64,000 bases of DNA from Isoperla grammatica (GCA_945910005.1 OX246747.1:8085966-8149965); one strand, 5' to 3'; positions 31,541-43,005 are shown, counted from the stretch's first letter. Notes: a model not told the origin generated them from the letters alone. Translations and numbers: made by a program.

Positions 31541-31752
31541 TGAGAAACTGTAAGAAGGACAGCCCCCTCCGTATCCCCTCCACAGCTACCCGACCCCCCT
31601 AAACTCCACGAAACAACAAACTAACAACTGAAACAAACTGATTTTCAGTTACGTATTTCATTTTGTCGGGTTGTCACGGACTTGAGGGGGGCGGGTATCT
31701 GTGGGGGGGGGGGGGGGGATATAGAGGGGGCCGTCATTCTTACAGATTCTCA
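31541..31752. repeat. imperfect hairpin, about 212 bp
   Basis: Left arm TGAGAAACTGTAAGAAGGAC, then CCCCCTCCGTATCCCCTCC, pairs with the right arm ending ACAGATTCTCA, with a 16-base G-run at about 31703-31718. Loop is about 60 bases and AT-rich. It resembles a miniature foldback element in the spacer between the two ISL2EU genes. Confidence 0.6.
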
Positions 31753-33033
31753 ACTATATTACGTAAGCATATTGACATGGTGATCTTGCTAGGAAATTAC
31801 AAGTTGGGAGATTAAAATATAATAAGTAAAGTATGTCTTCAAATAAACAAGTGTATTGCAGTAATAGTATACATTGTAAATACAGGCTATGTTTGTGTAC
31901 TTTAACCATTGAATCATGTTCATTTCAGTCAGTTATAGGCCTAGTCAACAGTCATTTAAAAATCGTATACAATAATACAATGTATTTTTGTCAATACAAG
32001 TAGGCCTACCATTATAAATAACGTAGTGACTATTACTGTGTGCATAATAACATGAGTATACAATAAATATTATGTTAACTATTCTTATTCTAGAATTATT
32101 CTACTTACTTAAGGTCTCAAACTCCATAACCTCCAAAACTATTAGACTAACTATTCTATTAGCAAAGCTTAGCGAGTGCTGACATCACAGGTGGGCATCG
32201 GAAGGAACTGTTTCAAGGAACGCGTTCCTTTTTTAGAAACTTTTCAAGTAACGCGATCCTTTTCTTGACAGGAACTTTATTTAAGAAAGTTCATATATTC
32301 GGGGAACTTTTTAAAACATTCTTTGAAACGTTCCTAGTATGACCGAGTCGTTTATTTTTTCGTTCAGCGCCACTAGACAGTCTTCTATCTTCATTCGCAA
32401 TAAACAAATTTGCTTTCCGGCATTGTATGTTTCTTAGTAAAATATTTTGGTCCAGTATTTTTTTATTGTGATCAATAATAGTAATAGGCCATATGGCGCT
32501 AAACCACTTATTACTGTAGCACATTAAAAATTTGGTATTAAATTATGCAATGTTCTTCCTCTTTCAGTTTTATTATTATTAAAAAAATAAAATAGAGTCT
32601 ATACCCACTCAGTAACTAAACTGATTTGCAGTGGGGGACTTAAATTGAAAGTGACTGAACCAATGCTGTAGGCTCGAACACCATCGACGAGTGAGCGATA
32701 ACCAATCAAAGATCGATATTTCAAATACAAAACATATGAAGCATATGAAGCATCGTTGTGTTAATACTCGTAGTCCTTATATACGATTAAAAATGCCACC
32801 TACAAAATCAATGACAGCGTGTTTAATTGAAAACAATAAAAATTAAAAGGAACTTTTTAAAGGAATGTCGTTCCTTTTTTGTGGAACTTGATGTTTTAAA
32901 GAATAAAGTTATAAAAAGGAACTTGAACTTTTTAACTTCCTTTTAAGGTTGATGAACTGAATATTTTAAAAGTTATCTTTAAACAAGAACTTCCCCAAGT
33001 ATGCAGATGGGCATGTCGTGATATGACGAAACC
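31753..33033. other. no gene recognised
   Basis: Contains repeated AGGAACTTTTT-like motifs at 32190-32320 and 32840-32940. No coding frame with motifs; downstream of the YqaJ stop codon. Confidence 0.4.
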
Positions 33034-35137
33034 TTAAAAATTTGGTGAAATCTTTGGAATCATGTGGATTTTATAGAATTCTATCACTAAGGGGATATTT
33101 TTGGCCCAATTATGGTCAATGTCTATTCTGATCACAGTTGTCCACACTATAAAATCACACCATATGCGACCAGTAACGAGCATCTGGCCTTGCACCTGAT
33201 GATAGTAGTTACTATCTTTTTTTAACATTACTCTGCCATCTACTTCTTCCAAGTAAAATGTCTTGTCCTCAGCAATCGCTTCTCGCGCTGTGTGGTGAGC
33301 GTGCTTACTTGGACATTTCACTTCCACTACGCCGTCCCCACCTAGTGTATTGCAACAGAAAAGATCGATGTTAAAGAGGTCACATTTAAAATAAAGTCAA
33401 AAATAGAGTCAGACTTATAATTATTATGATAATATTTATGAACATTGTTGTGATGTAATTGACCACACAGCAAGGCAGGACAAATACTAGTAGCAAGAAG
33501 AAAGAAAACTTGCAAAGTACTGTACTAAATACGTTTCTCACCAACGAGACCATCCGGAGATGAACCAAGTATGCCGTTAGCCATGAGCCGAAGCCCAGAC
33601 TCCCACTCAGCACTGAGTGCATATAGGGCTGGCGCATCGGCCTCGTGGGTTTATGTGCAGTACTGCCATCATATTGTCCAAGTAGAGTTTTGAACAAGGA
33701 CGGAGGAAACCTAAAATATGTCCATTGACATTAATACATTAATTAAACGTGTAAGGTTAATGTAGGTAAAGGTGCATGTCATGGTTTTCACAAATTACTT
33801 ACCGTTTCCGTTTAGTTGCCTTAAGAACAAGACCAAAATTACTCGTTGTTAAACGGTCTTGCCTATAGACTGCCCAAGCTGGATTGTGCCCTTGGCCTCG
33901 AGTCTTTTCTTCAATAGTAATTATGGATTGCTGACTGAGAGAGAGACTGTTGACAAATGTTTCCACACTTGCATCTGGGGTCGATATGTATAAGTCAATT
34001 GCTTCTGCAACAGTGGATATATTTTCACCTGAAATATAAAAATTGTTACCATGAGAAACGGTATACTCTTGTAACTAACACTCGTACGTTGGCTGAATAG
34101 TATTTTTTTATTTTTTTCATTTACTTAGCTACCTATAGAAAGCTATTTGTCACAATAGTACAATCAATCAATCTCCGACTACGTTGACCACGCGAGCCGA
34201 GTTCGACCTCGAAAGAAGAAGTCGAGCCAGCACGGTCTGCGCGATCTCAAATTGCATGATAAACATATGCGGACCGAGGTGCGTACATACGTACGTTTAG
34301 CAAGCGGTTAACCACGCCTTTTTCAGCACGAACCAGCCTTGTAGTATGTAGTACGATCTCAAAGTCCGTGTTAAACAGATACCGAGCAATTAAACCAAAT
34401 AATATCAGACATACGGTAGACCTATGTATTTTTAGTAAAAAAATATTATTACAATGTATAGCCGCAAAAGGTTGGAAGGCCCATGCCTGGAGTGTTCAGA
34501 ATAACAGACCTGCCACAGGCTCATCAGACAACCACACGGTTCCAAGATGGGGATGTGTAGCCTTCATTGAATCATGAAGCCACTTGTAATCTTCAGGGTT
34601 CGGTTCCCGGTTGAGGCTAAATCCTGAGATTAACACACATTAAAGTTCTAGTAGGCTAAAGGTTATCATCACCACTCAAAAGGCAGTTACGTTATCATTC
34701 AAGCTCTACATGGTTATTTTAATACAAGATGAGATTGTTGTTTTCAATGGGGGGAAATTAATTATACAACTTGAATTTAGTGTCGCCTCGTCAATGCTAT
34801 CATGTCTTGTAACAGCCAGGGCTGCACTTGCAACAATTTCATAATAGTTGAATGAGCAATTGACCCAGAAATTAGAGGCTTGGGCCTGCACACAAGTCCA
34901 GGCTAGGGCCTACCTAGGATAGGCCTACGACTAGGCCTAGATCTTACCTGACCTGGATGGGGTCCAAATATCTTCAATTACTTTTACATTTGATGCCATT
35001 GTTTTCGACGTGGACGGTTTGTTCCTCGAACAAGACAAATCTGTTTTACTGAAACTTTCGGCTGCATACAGCAATGCTGTGGCCATGTGGTGACACCGCA
35101 GAGTCCCCCTAGGACATTTGCACGAAGCCGAACTCAC
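33034..35137 (-). CDS. SWIM-finger plus YqaJ nuclease gene, four visible exons, one frameshift
   Basis: Exons: 34948-35137, 33803-34028, 33533-33710 and 33034-33341, with GT donors, AG acceptors and agreeing phases. Exon A has a SWIM finger (SSASCKCPRGTLRCHHMATA). Exon B links through ISTVAEAIDLYI and EEKTRGQGHNPAWAVYRQDR. Exon C starts FPPSLFKTLLGQYDGST, then HEADAPALYALSAEWESG and ILGSSPDGLVGEKR, the YqaJ acidic motif. Exon D has VVEVKCPSKHAH (catalytic E-x-K) and NYYHQVQGQMLVTGR (Gln motif). A one-step frame change near 33650 in exon C is the only lesion I see. The 5' exon is not found; a stop lies 15 bp upstream of exon A's frame. SWIM-YqaJ proteins are known as accessory nucleases of ISL2EU transposons and as invertebrate genes derived from them. 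Confidence 0.78.
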
Positions 35138-35189
35138 TTGATTGTTTTTTTATGGAGATGCACAAGAAATTCCTTGCGGCATTTCAAAA

Positions 35190-35845
35190 ATGTCCCTGTA
35201 AGTTTCCTTCCTCTAGCGTTCTTTGATCAAAGAAGGATTGACCATGGCAATATCGCTTTCCCGACGAGCATAAAGCAAGTTTGCACATTGCAAAGAATGC
35301 TGCATGAAAAAGTGCAAGAACATTTCGTGAAGTTTTCATTAATAACATCACTTTTATTGTTGACAATGACACATGATGTTGAAATGTTGAAACTGTAAGA
35401 ATTTGTCTTTAACTTATCAATTTGGTAAACAACTATTTTTGATACTTTTGAGAAAACACTTCTGATATTTGTGTATGTAACTCATCAGTGTGTTTGGTAT
35501 TTATAAATTTTTATTTATGCAATGTATGCAAAAAATATAAGTGCATGCTGTTTCCAAAGTGCGAACAAAATATACAAGCCCCTCAACGGCTTCATGCAAA
35601 TAATATGTATGTCTAATGAGAGCCTTCAGTTTTTGGATGACTCAATCCTAGTATTGGTATCATTACCTAATGTGGGCAACTGCTTCCTATATGCCATAAA
35701 CCACGTCTCTTTTATTGAATGCCAGTTTTTTCAAAGTAATTCCAAAAATGTTAAGGTGCAACGTTACGCAACTCATTTACATAATCTAAATACTCTTTCT
35801 CGGAGAATGAAAATAAAGCGGACTGGAAAATTTTGAAAAGTTGAT
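35190..35845 (-). pseudogene. MULE/SWIM transposase C-terminus, older duplicate
   Basis: Position by position this resembles 35880-36430 (for example CTTCCTATATGCCATAA against CTTCCTATATGCCATGA, and AAGAACATTTCGTGAA against AAGAACATTTCGTTAA), but with many frame breaks. It is a more decayed copy lying immediately downstream of the better copy. Confidence 0.65.
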
Positions 35846-35859
35846 CCTTCACAATTTTA

Positions 35860-37621
35860 TTATAACCGTCGGCAATTCATTTCCTTACGGCCTACAAATA
35901 AGTGGGAACAAGGCAAGCCATGTTGCATGAAAAATGAACAAGAACATTTCGTTAAATTTTGACTTATTTTGTACTGTTTTTCTTGTGCATTAGTAATTTG
36001 AAGCAAAATTGAATCAAAGTTATAAGTAGCTTTTTCCAATTTGTCTAGTTCAAAGAAAATTATTTTCGAAGCTTTTTGAGTACAAACGTTAGATATATTT
36101 GTATGTAATTCATCGTTATGTTTTGTATTTAAAAATGTTTTGCCTTCCTTGAATGAATTTTGACAATTTGATGTTTCTAAAGTGGCCACAAAGTACATCA
36201 ATCTTTCTACAGCCTCATGTAAGTGGTATGTACTCCTTATAAATGCCTTGATTTTCTGATTGTGGCTTTCAATACGGTTATTTGTAATGTTTCCTAATGT
36301 CGGTAGAGACTTCCTATATGCCATGACCCACATTTCCTTTATGGGATGCCAATTCCTAAAGAAGTAATCTACAAACTGGTTGGGAGCGATACCTTGTAAT
36401 TTTGCAACATTTTCTAAATAATCAGTTTCTGTGAAAAAAAAAATATAGAGCAGCCTGAAAGGCAGTGAAAGCCTGCTCCTTAACTACTTTTGCTTAACCA
36501 TCTGCATTTAGACGTTCCTTTATTCGTTTCAAGACATGAAAATTACATAGCAGGATGGTACTTTGTGGAAGTAGTTTTGAAAGTATGTTGATTTCTACAA
36601 CATCCTTGTCAACCATAATAATTTTACAGTTGTCTTTGACAATTTCGGTCAAAGACACAAACTTTTTAAATTCTCGATCGAGAAGCTCTTCACTTTCTTT
36701 CCGTATAAAGATGTAACAAAGTAGTCGTCCTGTGCCAGTACCATCTTCACACAATATTACATACAAAGGGTTATCTTCTACATTTAATTTGTAAGTTCCG
36801 TCAACAAACAAAACATCCGAATATTTAGTTGCTAAAGTTCTCATATAATTAGTTTGAATTAAGAGGTACTGTAGGGTGTTATTTTCATCTACTTCAATAC
36901 AAATACTGTTGCCATGTATTTCTCCAAGTTTGAGCAATTTGTCAATTAACACTGTGCTCAATGACCGATGGCCAATTTCCTCATTTTTACGTTTACGCCG
37001 TAAATTTTCTACATCTTTCGAAAGAAGGCACTTGCCAGTTTTTTTAAAAACATATTGTTTGAATTCTTTAGTTTCAATTTTGTGGTCAATTAAATCTCCC
37101 ATACCCGCTGCTTCATCTACGGTTAATAGTCTTTGGTCTGGGTAGTGCATGAACGTTTCTGGATTTTGTTAACAAAGTAACAACCGGATGTTTTCCTATA
37201 AGCTACTTTTACCATAACAGGAGAGTTTTTAGCGTTATAACACTGGTTAGTTCGCAAAATGTTCGCCCCTGATTCGAGAGCTACCATTGTGTTTGCATTT
37301 GTAAATGACTTGCCTGTACGGGTGAGTGGGATCTGTTCCACAGTCTAATTTGTACGATTGATATATTGACATTGGATGATTCCCTGCAACACACCAAGTT
37401 TTGAAAGCTTGGGAAAAATCATCAAAAGAGTTGAAAGAACTGCCAGAACCAAACGAAGTAGCACCACCACCCAATAAACGTTCTACATGCATTCCACCTG
37501 AAGTGGTGAGGACGTCCTTGTGTTGGGTGTCCTTGTTCCGTGTGGTGATGTTTATTGTGTTCTGTTTACTTGATTTGGTTACTTCTGCATAGGTACGCTT
37601 TGTATGCGAAGTTATGGGCAT
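35860..37621 (-). pseudogene. MULE-type transposase with SWIM finger (ZSWIM1/3-like)
   Basis: Nearly full length. The N-terminal module (37247-37621) has FDDFSQAFKTWC, GNHPMSIYQSYKLD and QVIYKCKHNG. Then come MHYPDQRLL and KIETKEFKQYVFKKTGK. The MULE core has DVLFVDGTYKLN (catalytic Asp), YVILCEDGTGTGRLLCYIF, CKIIMVDKDVVE (second Asp) and ILLCNFHVLKRIKERL. After the break come WVMAYRKSLPTLGNITNNRI (region of the last acidic residue) and ESHNQKIKAFIRSTY. The SWIM finger is KCSCSFFMQHGLPCSHLF. Breaks are frameshifts near 37255 and 37165, TAA at 36495-36497 and a slip in the A-run near 36435. Related fragments lie at 12985, 46620 and 47546. ZSWIM1/3 in vertebrates derive from this family. Confidence 0.8.
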
Positions 37622-37630
37622 ACGAATGTG

Positions 37631-38970
37631 TTGGTTCTTGTGTTGTGTGGTCTGAGTGTCACGGTGGAGTGTGGTGGTTGCAGGTTTCTGTTGTGCTGCA
37701 CGTTGGTTCTTGTGTTGTGTGGCCTGAGTGTCACGGTGGAGTGTGGTGGTTGCAGGTTTCTGTTGTGCTGCACGTTGGTTCTTGTGTTGTGTGGCCTGAG
37801 TGTCACGGTGGAGTGTGGTGGTTGCAGGTTTCTGTTGTGCTGCACGTTGGTTCTTGTGTTGTGTGGCCTGAGTGTCACGGTGGAGTGTGGTGGTTGCAGG
37901 TTTCTGTTGTGCTGCACGTTGGTTCTTGTGTTGTGTGGCCTGAGTGTCACGGTGGAGTGTGGTGGTTGCAGGTTTCTGTTGTGCTGCACGTTGGTTCTTG
38001 TGTTGTGTGGTCTGAGTGTCACGGTGGAGTGTGGTGGTTGCAGGTTTCTGTTGTGCTGCACGTTGGTTCTTGTGTTGTGTGGTCTGAGTGTCACGGTGGA
38101 GTGTGGTGGTTGCAGGTTTCTGTTGTGCTGCACGTTGGTTCTTGTGTTGTGTGGCCTGAGTGTCACGGTGGAGTGTGGTGGTTGCAGGTTTCTGTTGTGC
38201 TGCACGTTGGTTCTTGTGTTGTGTGGTCTGAGTGTCACGGTGAAGTGTGGTGGTTGCAGGTTTCTGTTGTGCTGCACGTTGGTTCTTGTGTTGTGTGGCC
38301 TGAGTGTCACGGTGGAGTGTGGTGGTTGCAGGTTTCTGTTGTGCTGCACGTTGGTTCTTGTGTTGTGTGGTCTGAGTGTCACGGTGGAGTGTGGTGGTTG
38401 CAGGTTTCTGTTGTGCTGCACGTTGGTTCTTGTGTTGTGTGGTCTGAGTGTCACGGTGGAGTGTGGTGGTTGCAGGTTTCTGTTGTGCTGCACGTTGGTT
38501 CTTGTGTTGTGTGGTCTGAGTGTCACGGTGGAGTGTGGTGGTTGCAGGTTTCTGTTGTGCTGCACGTTGGTTCTTGTGTTGTGTGGCCTGAGTGTCACGG
38601 TGGAGTGTGGTGGTTGCAGGTTTCTGTTGTGCCGCACGTTGGTTCTTGTGTTGTGTGGTCTGAGTGTCACGGTGGAGTGTGGTGGTTGCAGGTTTCTGTT
38701 GTGCTGCACGTTGGTTCTTGTGTTGTGTGGTCTGAGTGTCACGGTGGAGTGTGGTGGTTGCAGGTTTCTGTTGTGTTGCACGTTGGTTCTTGTGTTCTGT
38801 GGTCTGAGTGTCACGGTGGAGTGTGGTGGTTGCAGGTTTCTGTTGTGCTGCACGTTGGTTCTTGTGTTGTGTGGTTGAGTGTCACGGTGGAGTGTGGTGG
38901 TTGCAGGTTTCTGTTGTGCTGCACGTTGGTTCTTGTGTTGTGTGGTTGAGTGTCACGGTGGAGTGTGGTG
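37631..38970. repeat. 72-bp minisatellite, about 18.6 copies
   Basis: Units start TTGGTTCTTGTGTTGTGTGG and end GTTGTGCTGCACG. Copies differ at a handful of sites (GGCCTGAG or GGTCTGAG; one CCGCACG; the last two units lose one base). Since 72 is divisible by three, three long frames (464, 424 and 413 codons) stay open; they are repeats, not genes. The plus strand is strongly G/T-biased with GG runs. The array begins next to the N-terminus of the MULE transposase. Confidence 0.97.
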
Positions 38971-38984
38971 TTTCCATAACTACA

Positions 38985-39290
38985 CTCGTCACGAGAGAAT
39001 GATTTACTTCCCAACCATGGTAATGTGGATTTAAATGCGTACCGGACTATTATAATGTCGATATAAGTTCTTATAATCCAATTAAAGACCGAAATTGGCA
39101 TTGTTTTACATAGGGCACCAATTATTCATGTTAAGCAAGGTATTATTTATAATAATTGATAGTTAAATGTTTCTCTTGCTACTCGTCAGGAGAGAATGAC
39201 ATTTACTTCCCAACCATAATGTCTATTAAGTTCTTATAATCCAATTAAAGACAGAAATAGGCATTGTTATGCTTTGGGAACCAAAAATTA
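38985..39290. repeat. two diverged direct copies of about 100-140 bp
   Basis: 38990-39130 and 39190-39290 share GAGAGAATGA, TTTACTTCCCAACCAT, AAGTTCTTATAATCCAATT and GGCATTGTT. Spacing is about 200 bp. Confidence 0.7.
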
Positions 39291-39400
39291 ATGTTTTGTA
39301 AAACATTATTTTTAATTGTAGACAGTGTAAACTCGCTTCTACAAAAAACTTAACGATACAAATTTTTAGACTTTTGAAATGTGGATTTAGGCTTTCGGGC

Positions 39401-39437
39401 TATATAAGCAGCGCGCTGCCAGGCAGGAGCATCAGTC
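39401..39437 (+). promoter_or_regulatory. TATA box plus initiator, possible core promoter
   Basis: TATATAAG at 39401-39408 and TCAGTC at 39432-39437 are spaced about 31-33 bp, the normal TATA-to-initiator distance. No gene follows; a SINE-like tail is inserted at 39471. It may be the promoter of a retroelement LTR. Confidence 0.35.
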
Positions 39438-39470
39438 ATCTTCAGAACTCCGACCTAGTGACTTCAAGCG

Positions 39471-39590
39471 AATGTGGCTGTATTCTTCATCGTCATCTTT
39501 CTCATTTTCATTATCACCCGCTCATCGTCTCGATTAGACATTGTTGCAAAAATATAAGACGTTAAGACCAATTAATCAATCCATCAATCT
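39471..39590 (+). mobile_element. SINE-like copy: tail 1, 5'-truncated
   Basis: TGTGGCTGTATTCTTCATCG through ATTAATCAATCCATCAATC. Confidence 0.85.
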
Positions 39591-40116
39591 GACCCCAAGG
39601 CGTGTGAAACCAAGGCTAACACCACCATCAGAAAAAAACTAACGCCACTGCACCAGTGCTTTCTTCATGCAACACGGCCCAGCCCTCCAAATTAACAATA
39701 GTACCGCGCCGCCCCGCACCTCCACCTTCTACAGCAGTGGGGATACAGACAACGCGCGCCTCGGCTGACAATTGTCAGTCGACGTTTGGCTCTTGAATGA
39801 GAAGGACGTGATAGGTTGCTTTTACGTGAAATTTTATTTTTCCCAGATTGCAGTTCTGATTTTTTGTGATCCTCATTTTCGTTTGAGCTGGGACTGTTAA
39901 AAAATCACTTTTCTCTTTTTCTTTTTTCGATGTTTTTTCTTATTTTTCTTTTACTTGTAAATATTTTTTTTCGCATTTTTTGTCCTGTACTTTCTTATTT
40001 ACATAAATTTATTTTTTTATTTAATATAATGCATTTCCACTCGATTTGTTTTCATTTCGAAATTATTATTTCTTGTTCTTGATTTTTTTTTATATACCTA
40101 TCGTCGTTATATACCT
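39591..40116. other. no gene recognised
   Basis: GC-rich to about 39790, then a T-rich stretch (39830-40100). No motif identified. Confidence 0.4.
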
Positions 40117-40480
40117 ACCTTATCGTGGTGGGCAGGTTTGCGTGCTTTGTTGATCCCGACAGCTATGCCGGCGGAAGCGTATGCTTCTGGTAGGGTCACC
40201 CTAGCCGGACTGGTCGAGGAGGAGAAGTCAGACGAAGTGCAGTCTACACCCCAATCCCCTTTCCCCCCCCCACTGTCCCATTGAATATTTCTCCTCCCAC
40301 TTGGCCCTGCCCACCCTTGCTGGACTCCCGTATGACGACCCACGCGACGTACAATGGATCTGATTCGGATGTGGCTTTATTCTTCATTATCATCTTTCTC
40401 ATCTTCATTATCACCCGCTCATCGTCTCGATTAGCCATCGTTGCATAAATATGAGACGTTAAGCCCCATTAATCAATGAA
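40117..40480 (+). mobile_element. SINE-like copy: head A (slightly 5'-truncated) + tail 1
   Basis: Starts ACCTTATCGTGGTGGGCAGG and ends CCCCATTAATCAATGAATC. Confidence 0.88.
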
Positions 40481-40519
40481 TCACTTTTTGTTGTTATTGT
40501 AATTTATGATTTCAATATT

Positions 40520-40830
40520 CCTGCCCAGGGACTGCTACCTTATCGTGGTGGGCAGGTTTGCGTGCTTTGTTGATCCGGAGAGCTATGCCGGCGGAAGCGT
40601 TTGCTTCTGGTAGGGCCACCCTAGCCGGACTGGTCAAGGAGGAGAAGTCAGACGAAATGCAGTCCACAACCTCCCCCCTCCCTTTTCCACCCCCTTTCAA
40701 TTTTTCACCCCGCCCTCCTATTGGCCCCTTTCCTCCAAACAGCCCCCTATTTCATCTTCATATATCACCCACTCATTGTCTCGATTAGCCTCGTTGCAAA
40801 AATATGAGACGTTAAGCCCAAATAATCAAA
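40520..40830 (+). mobile_element. SINE-like copy: head A + tail 2, with 14-bp duplication
   Basis: ATGATTTCAATATT occurs at 40506-40519 and 40831-40844, so the element is exactly 311 bp, CCTGCCCAGGGACTGC to AAATAATCAAA. The long duplication is typical of LINE-driven insertion. Confidence 0.94.
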
Positions 40831-40844
40831 ATGATTTCAATATT

Positions 40845-41339
40845 ATCAATTGTTTGCTTAGCCTAGTTTTATTTAAGGTCCTCCTTTGTAAATCAGTTGT
40901 TAAAACTGAATTAGATAGACATAAAATAAATAAATAAGATTCAAAGCTGTTACCGCAGTACAATTGTAACACTGCACCTGATTGTTCAGAGTGTCAAAAA
41001 AAGCCTAAAGACAGATTCACCAATTGGCTCAAGATTATTGCTAGAAGTTGAACTTTTGGAAACGTGTACTAGGCCTAGCTTCCACATTAAACTAGTGACT
41101 TACGCTATGGCTAAGAAACGAACTTTTAACTTTTAGCCTAAGCCTCATCCATTTTCTAGTTGATCAAATTTGAAAGAAGTTATCTCTGTGAGAACCAATA
41201 AAATGAAAAAGCTACCATTGTCGCTGTATTCATTTGATTGTTGGTCTAGTTTATTTGTGTGAACCAAGATGGCTAGTCATTAGCCGTAGTCACTAGGCTC
41301 ATTTCTTTTCCGTAGTTTTCTGTGTGAATCTGTCTCTAC
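40845..41339. other. no gene seen
   Basis: AT-rich non-coding sequence downstream of the Myb/SANT relic. Confidence 0.45.
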
Positions 41340-42376
41340 TATCGTTAGCCTACACAAAAATTGCACGAGGTAGCCTACCCCCCTCAAATCCGGCTTCCTG
41401 GGTTCCATCACCGAAAGCAGTATGGATGCCCATAATTTCCAGTAATTGCAGCTCTAAATCTGTACCCCTGGTCAGAATTGGTTGCCCCCCCCCCCCCAGT
41501 GCCAGCTGCATGGTGTTTCAGTTCACTGGCTTTGGCCTTCTTATTAGACTTCCAGTCATCCCATGTCTGAAAACAAAATGACAATGTATCAGGATTACGT
41601 TTCAAGTATGATGTGTTCCAACAAATTACATGTCGGTGCCTAGACCAAATGTGGTCCATATTTTATGCTGGATTAAGAATGTTTGACCATCTGCCCAGAC
41701 ATATAAAAAATATTAAAATAAAAAACTTTGCAAAATTTTAATCAGAAGCTAAAAAATGTGTATTTGAACATCAAATGTGCAATTAGAAATATTATTTGAT
41801 AGTAAAAATAATTTGTAAGTATATTGCATATTTAATTGATAGTTATAAAAAGATGGTAGTGAAAGTGTATGTATGTATGTATGACAATAATAGCTATTGC
41901 AGCTAAATAAACACAATCTTATATGATGCCTAGGCCTATCACCTGCAAATCCGAGGCCCGGGCCTACCAAGTGGCCTAGCCTATTATGGTCGGGGCCTAC
42001 TCTTATCGTAGGCACTAGGCCCTACCTACCATAAAAGTAGCCTGTAGGATAGGCCTAGGCCTAGTAAGCCTCAGATTTGAAGGTGGTAGGCCTAGGCTAG
42101 ACGAAGGAAGTGTTTCAGATTATATTAGAATAAAAAACACTTTAAGGACCAAGATAAATTTTGCTTTCCTTATTCCACTTCTCTGCAGTTTTTTGCGCTC
42201 CTGCGCCATCTGCGTTTAAAATACTTGCCAAATGCTCTCACATTTCTTTTTTTGTCCGCCCAATGGGCCAGAAAACCGTCCAGAAGCTAACTCTGTATAT
42301 TTTTGCATGTAGTCTGCAAGGAGTTCTTTTTGGTACTCGCTTATTCTGACACTTTTTGGAGGCATAGTGTACTTGG
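41340..42376 (-). pseudogene. Harbinger-associated Myb/SANT protein, two exons, decayed
   Basis: Exon 1 (about 42180-42376) starts MPPKSVRISEYQKELLADYM and continues ELASGRFSGPLGGQKKKCE, then, after a 2-base slip, HLASILNADGAGAQKTAEKW. This is the MSANTD/NAIF1-like Myb domain. Exon 2 (to about 41340, acceptor TTGTTTTCAG at 41571) gives TWDDWKSNKKAKASELKHHA, AGTGGGG, and in another frame PILTRGTDLELQLLEIMG. The frame change sits in a run of 13 C (41485-41497), where 12 would restore phase. The exon 1 donor reads AAG|GAAAGC instead of a GT donor. Such proteins partner Harbinger transposases in nuclear import and DNA binding; a Harbinger N-terminal exon lies 1.1 kb upstream. Confidence 0.7.
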
Positions 42377-42813
42377 ATTTACTTACGGCACTACAAACCC
42401 CACTAACTCAGGACTAGACTTGACGCGCTTTTTCTTGATCACAACCAAACTGCTGCTTGACTACCCGCATTTCCTGTCGGACTGTCCTGATTGGTCAATA
42501 CTTCTTTTCGATTTTAATTTTTCGAAAGATTATAACTTCCGGTTGTTATTGATTTCGAATGCACATCAGAATCGCAAACTCGTGCTTCACTTTTTCGAGA
42601 TGAGATGTGTTCGAATAAGAGAGAATAAGTGGATGAGTAATGCTTTATACTCAGTTGTCAGTTCTCTCTTGAAATTAGTACCAACGTCTATGCGGCAGGC
42701 CTCTGTCATATGTTGCTATGTTAGTAGGCACAGTCCTGCAACAGTCCTCTAAGTCGCTGCCCTTATAGGTGTATCGCAAACTTTCAAGTAAGACGAGTGA
42801 CAAAAGACGACTA
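42377..42813. other. upstream of Myb/SANT relic; no gene
   Basis: A 149-codon plus frame (42303-42752) is antisense to exon 1 at its start and has no motif; I treat it as chance. Confidence 0.4.
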
Positions 42814-43005
42814 GTCGAAGGGGAGAAGTCAGACGAAGTGCAGTCCACACCCCAATCCCCTTTCCCCTTTCCTCGCGCGCCCTCCTACTTGCCCCTTACC
42901 TCCAAAGAGCCCCTTATTTCATCTTCATTATCACCCACTCATCGTCTTGATTAGCCAAGTTGCAAAAATATAAGACGTTAAGCCCAAATATCAATCAATC
43001 AATCA
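42814..43005 (+). mobile_element. SINE-like copy: end of head A + tail 2
   Basis: Starts GTCGAAGGGGAGAAGTCAGA and ends GTTAAGCCCAAATATC plus ATCA units. Confidence 0.85.

Noticed and set aside
32190..33010. hAT-type transposon bounded by GGTGGGCATCGG and AGATGGGCATG
   Set aside because: The two motifs are direct repeats and not inverted, and no 8-bp duplication is visible.
37555..38949. Long frames of 464, 424 and 413 codons over the 72-bp repeat
   Set aside because: They exist on both strands and in several frames only because the unit length is divisible by three and lacks stops; no coding signal outside the repeat.
42303..42752. 149-codon plus frame
   Set aside because: Overlaps the Myb/SANT exon in antisense and has no motif; probably chance.
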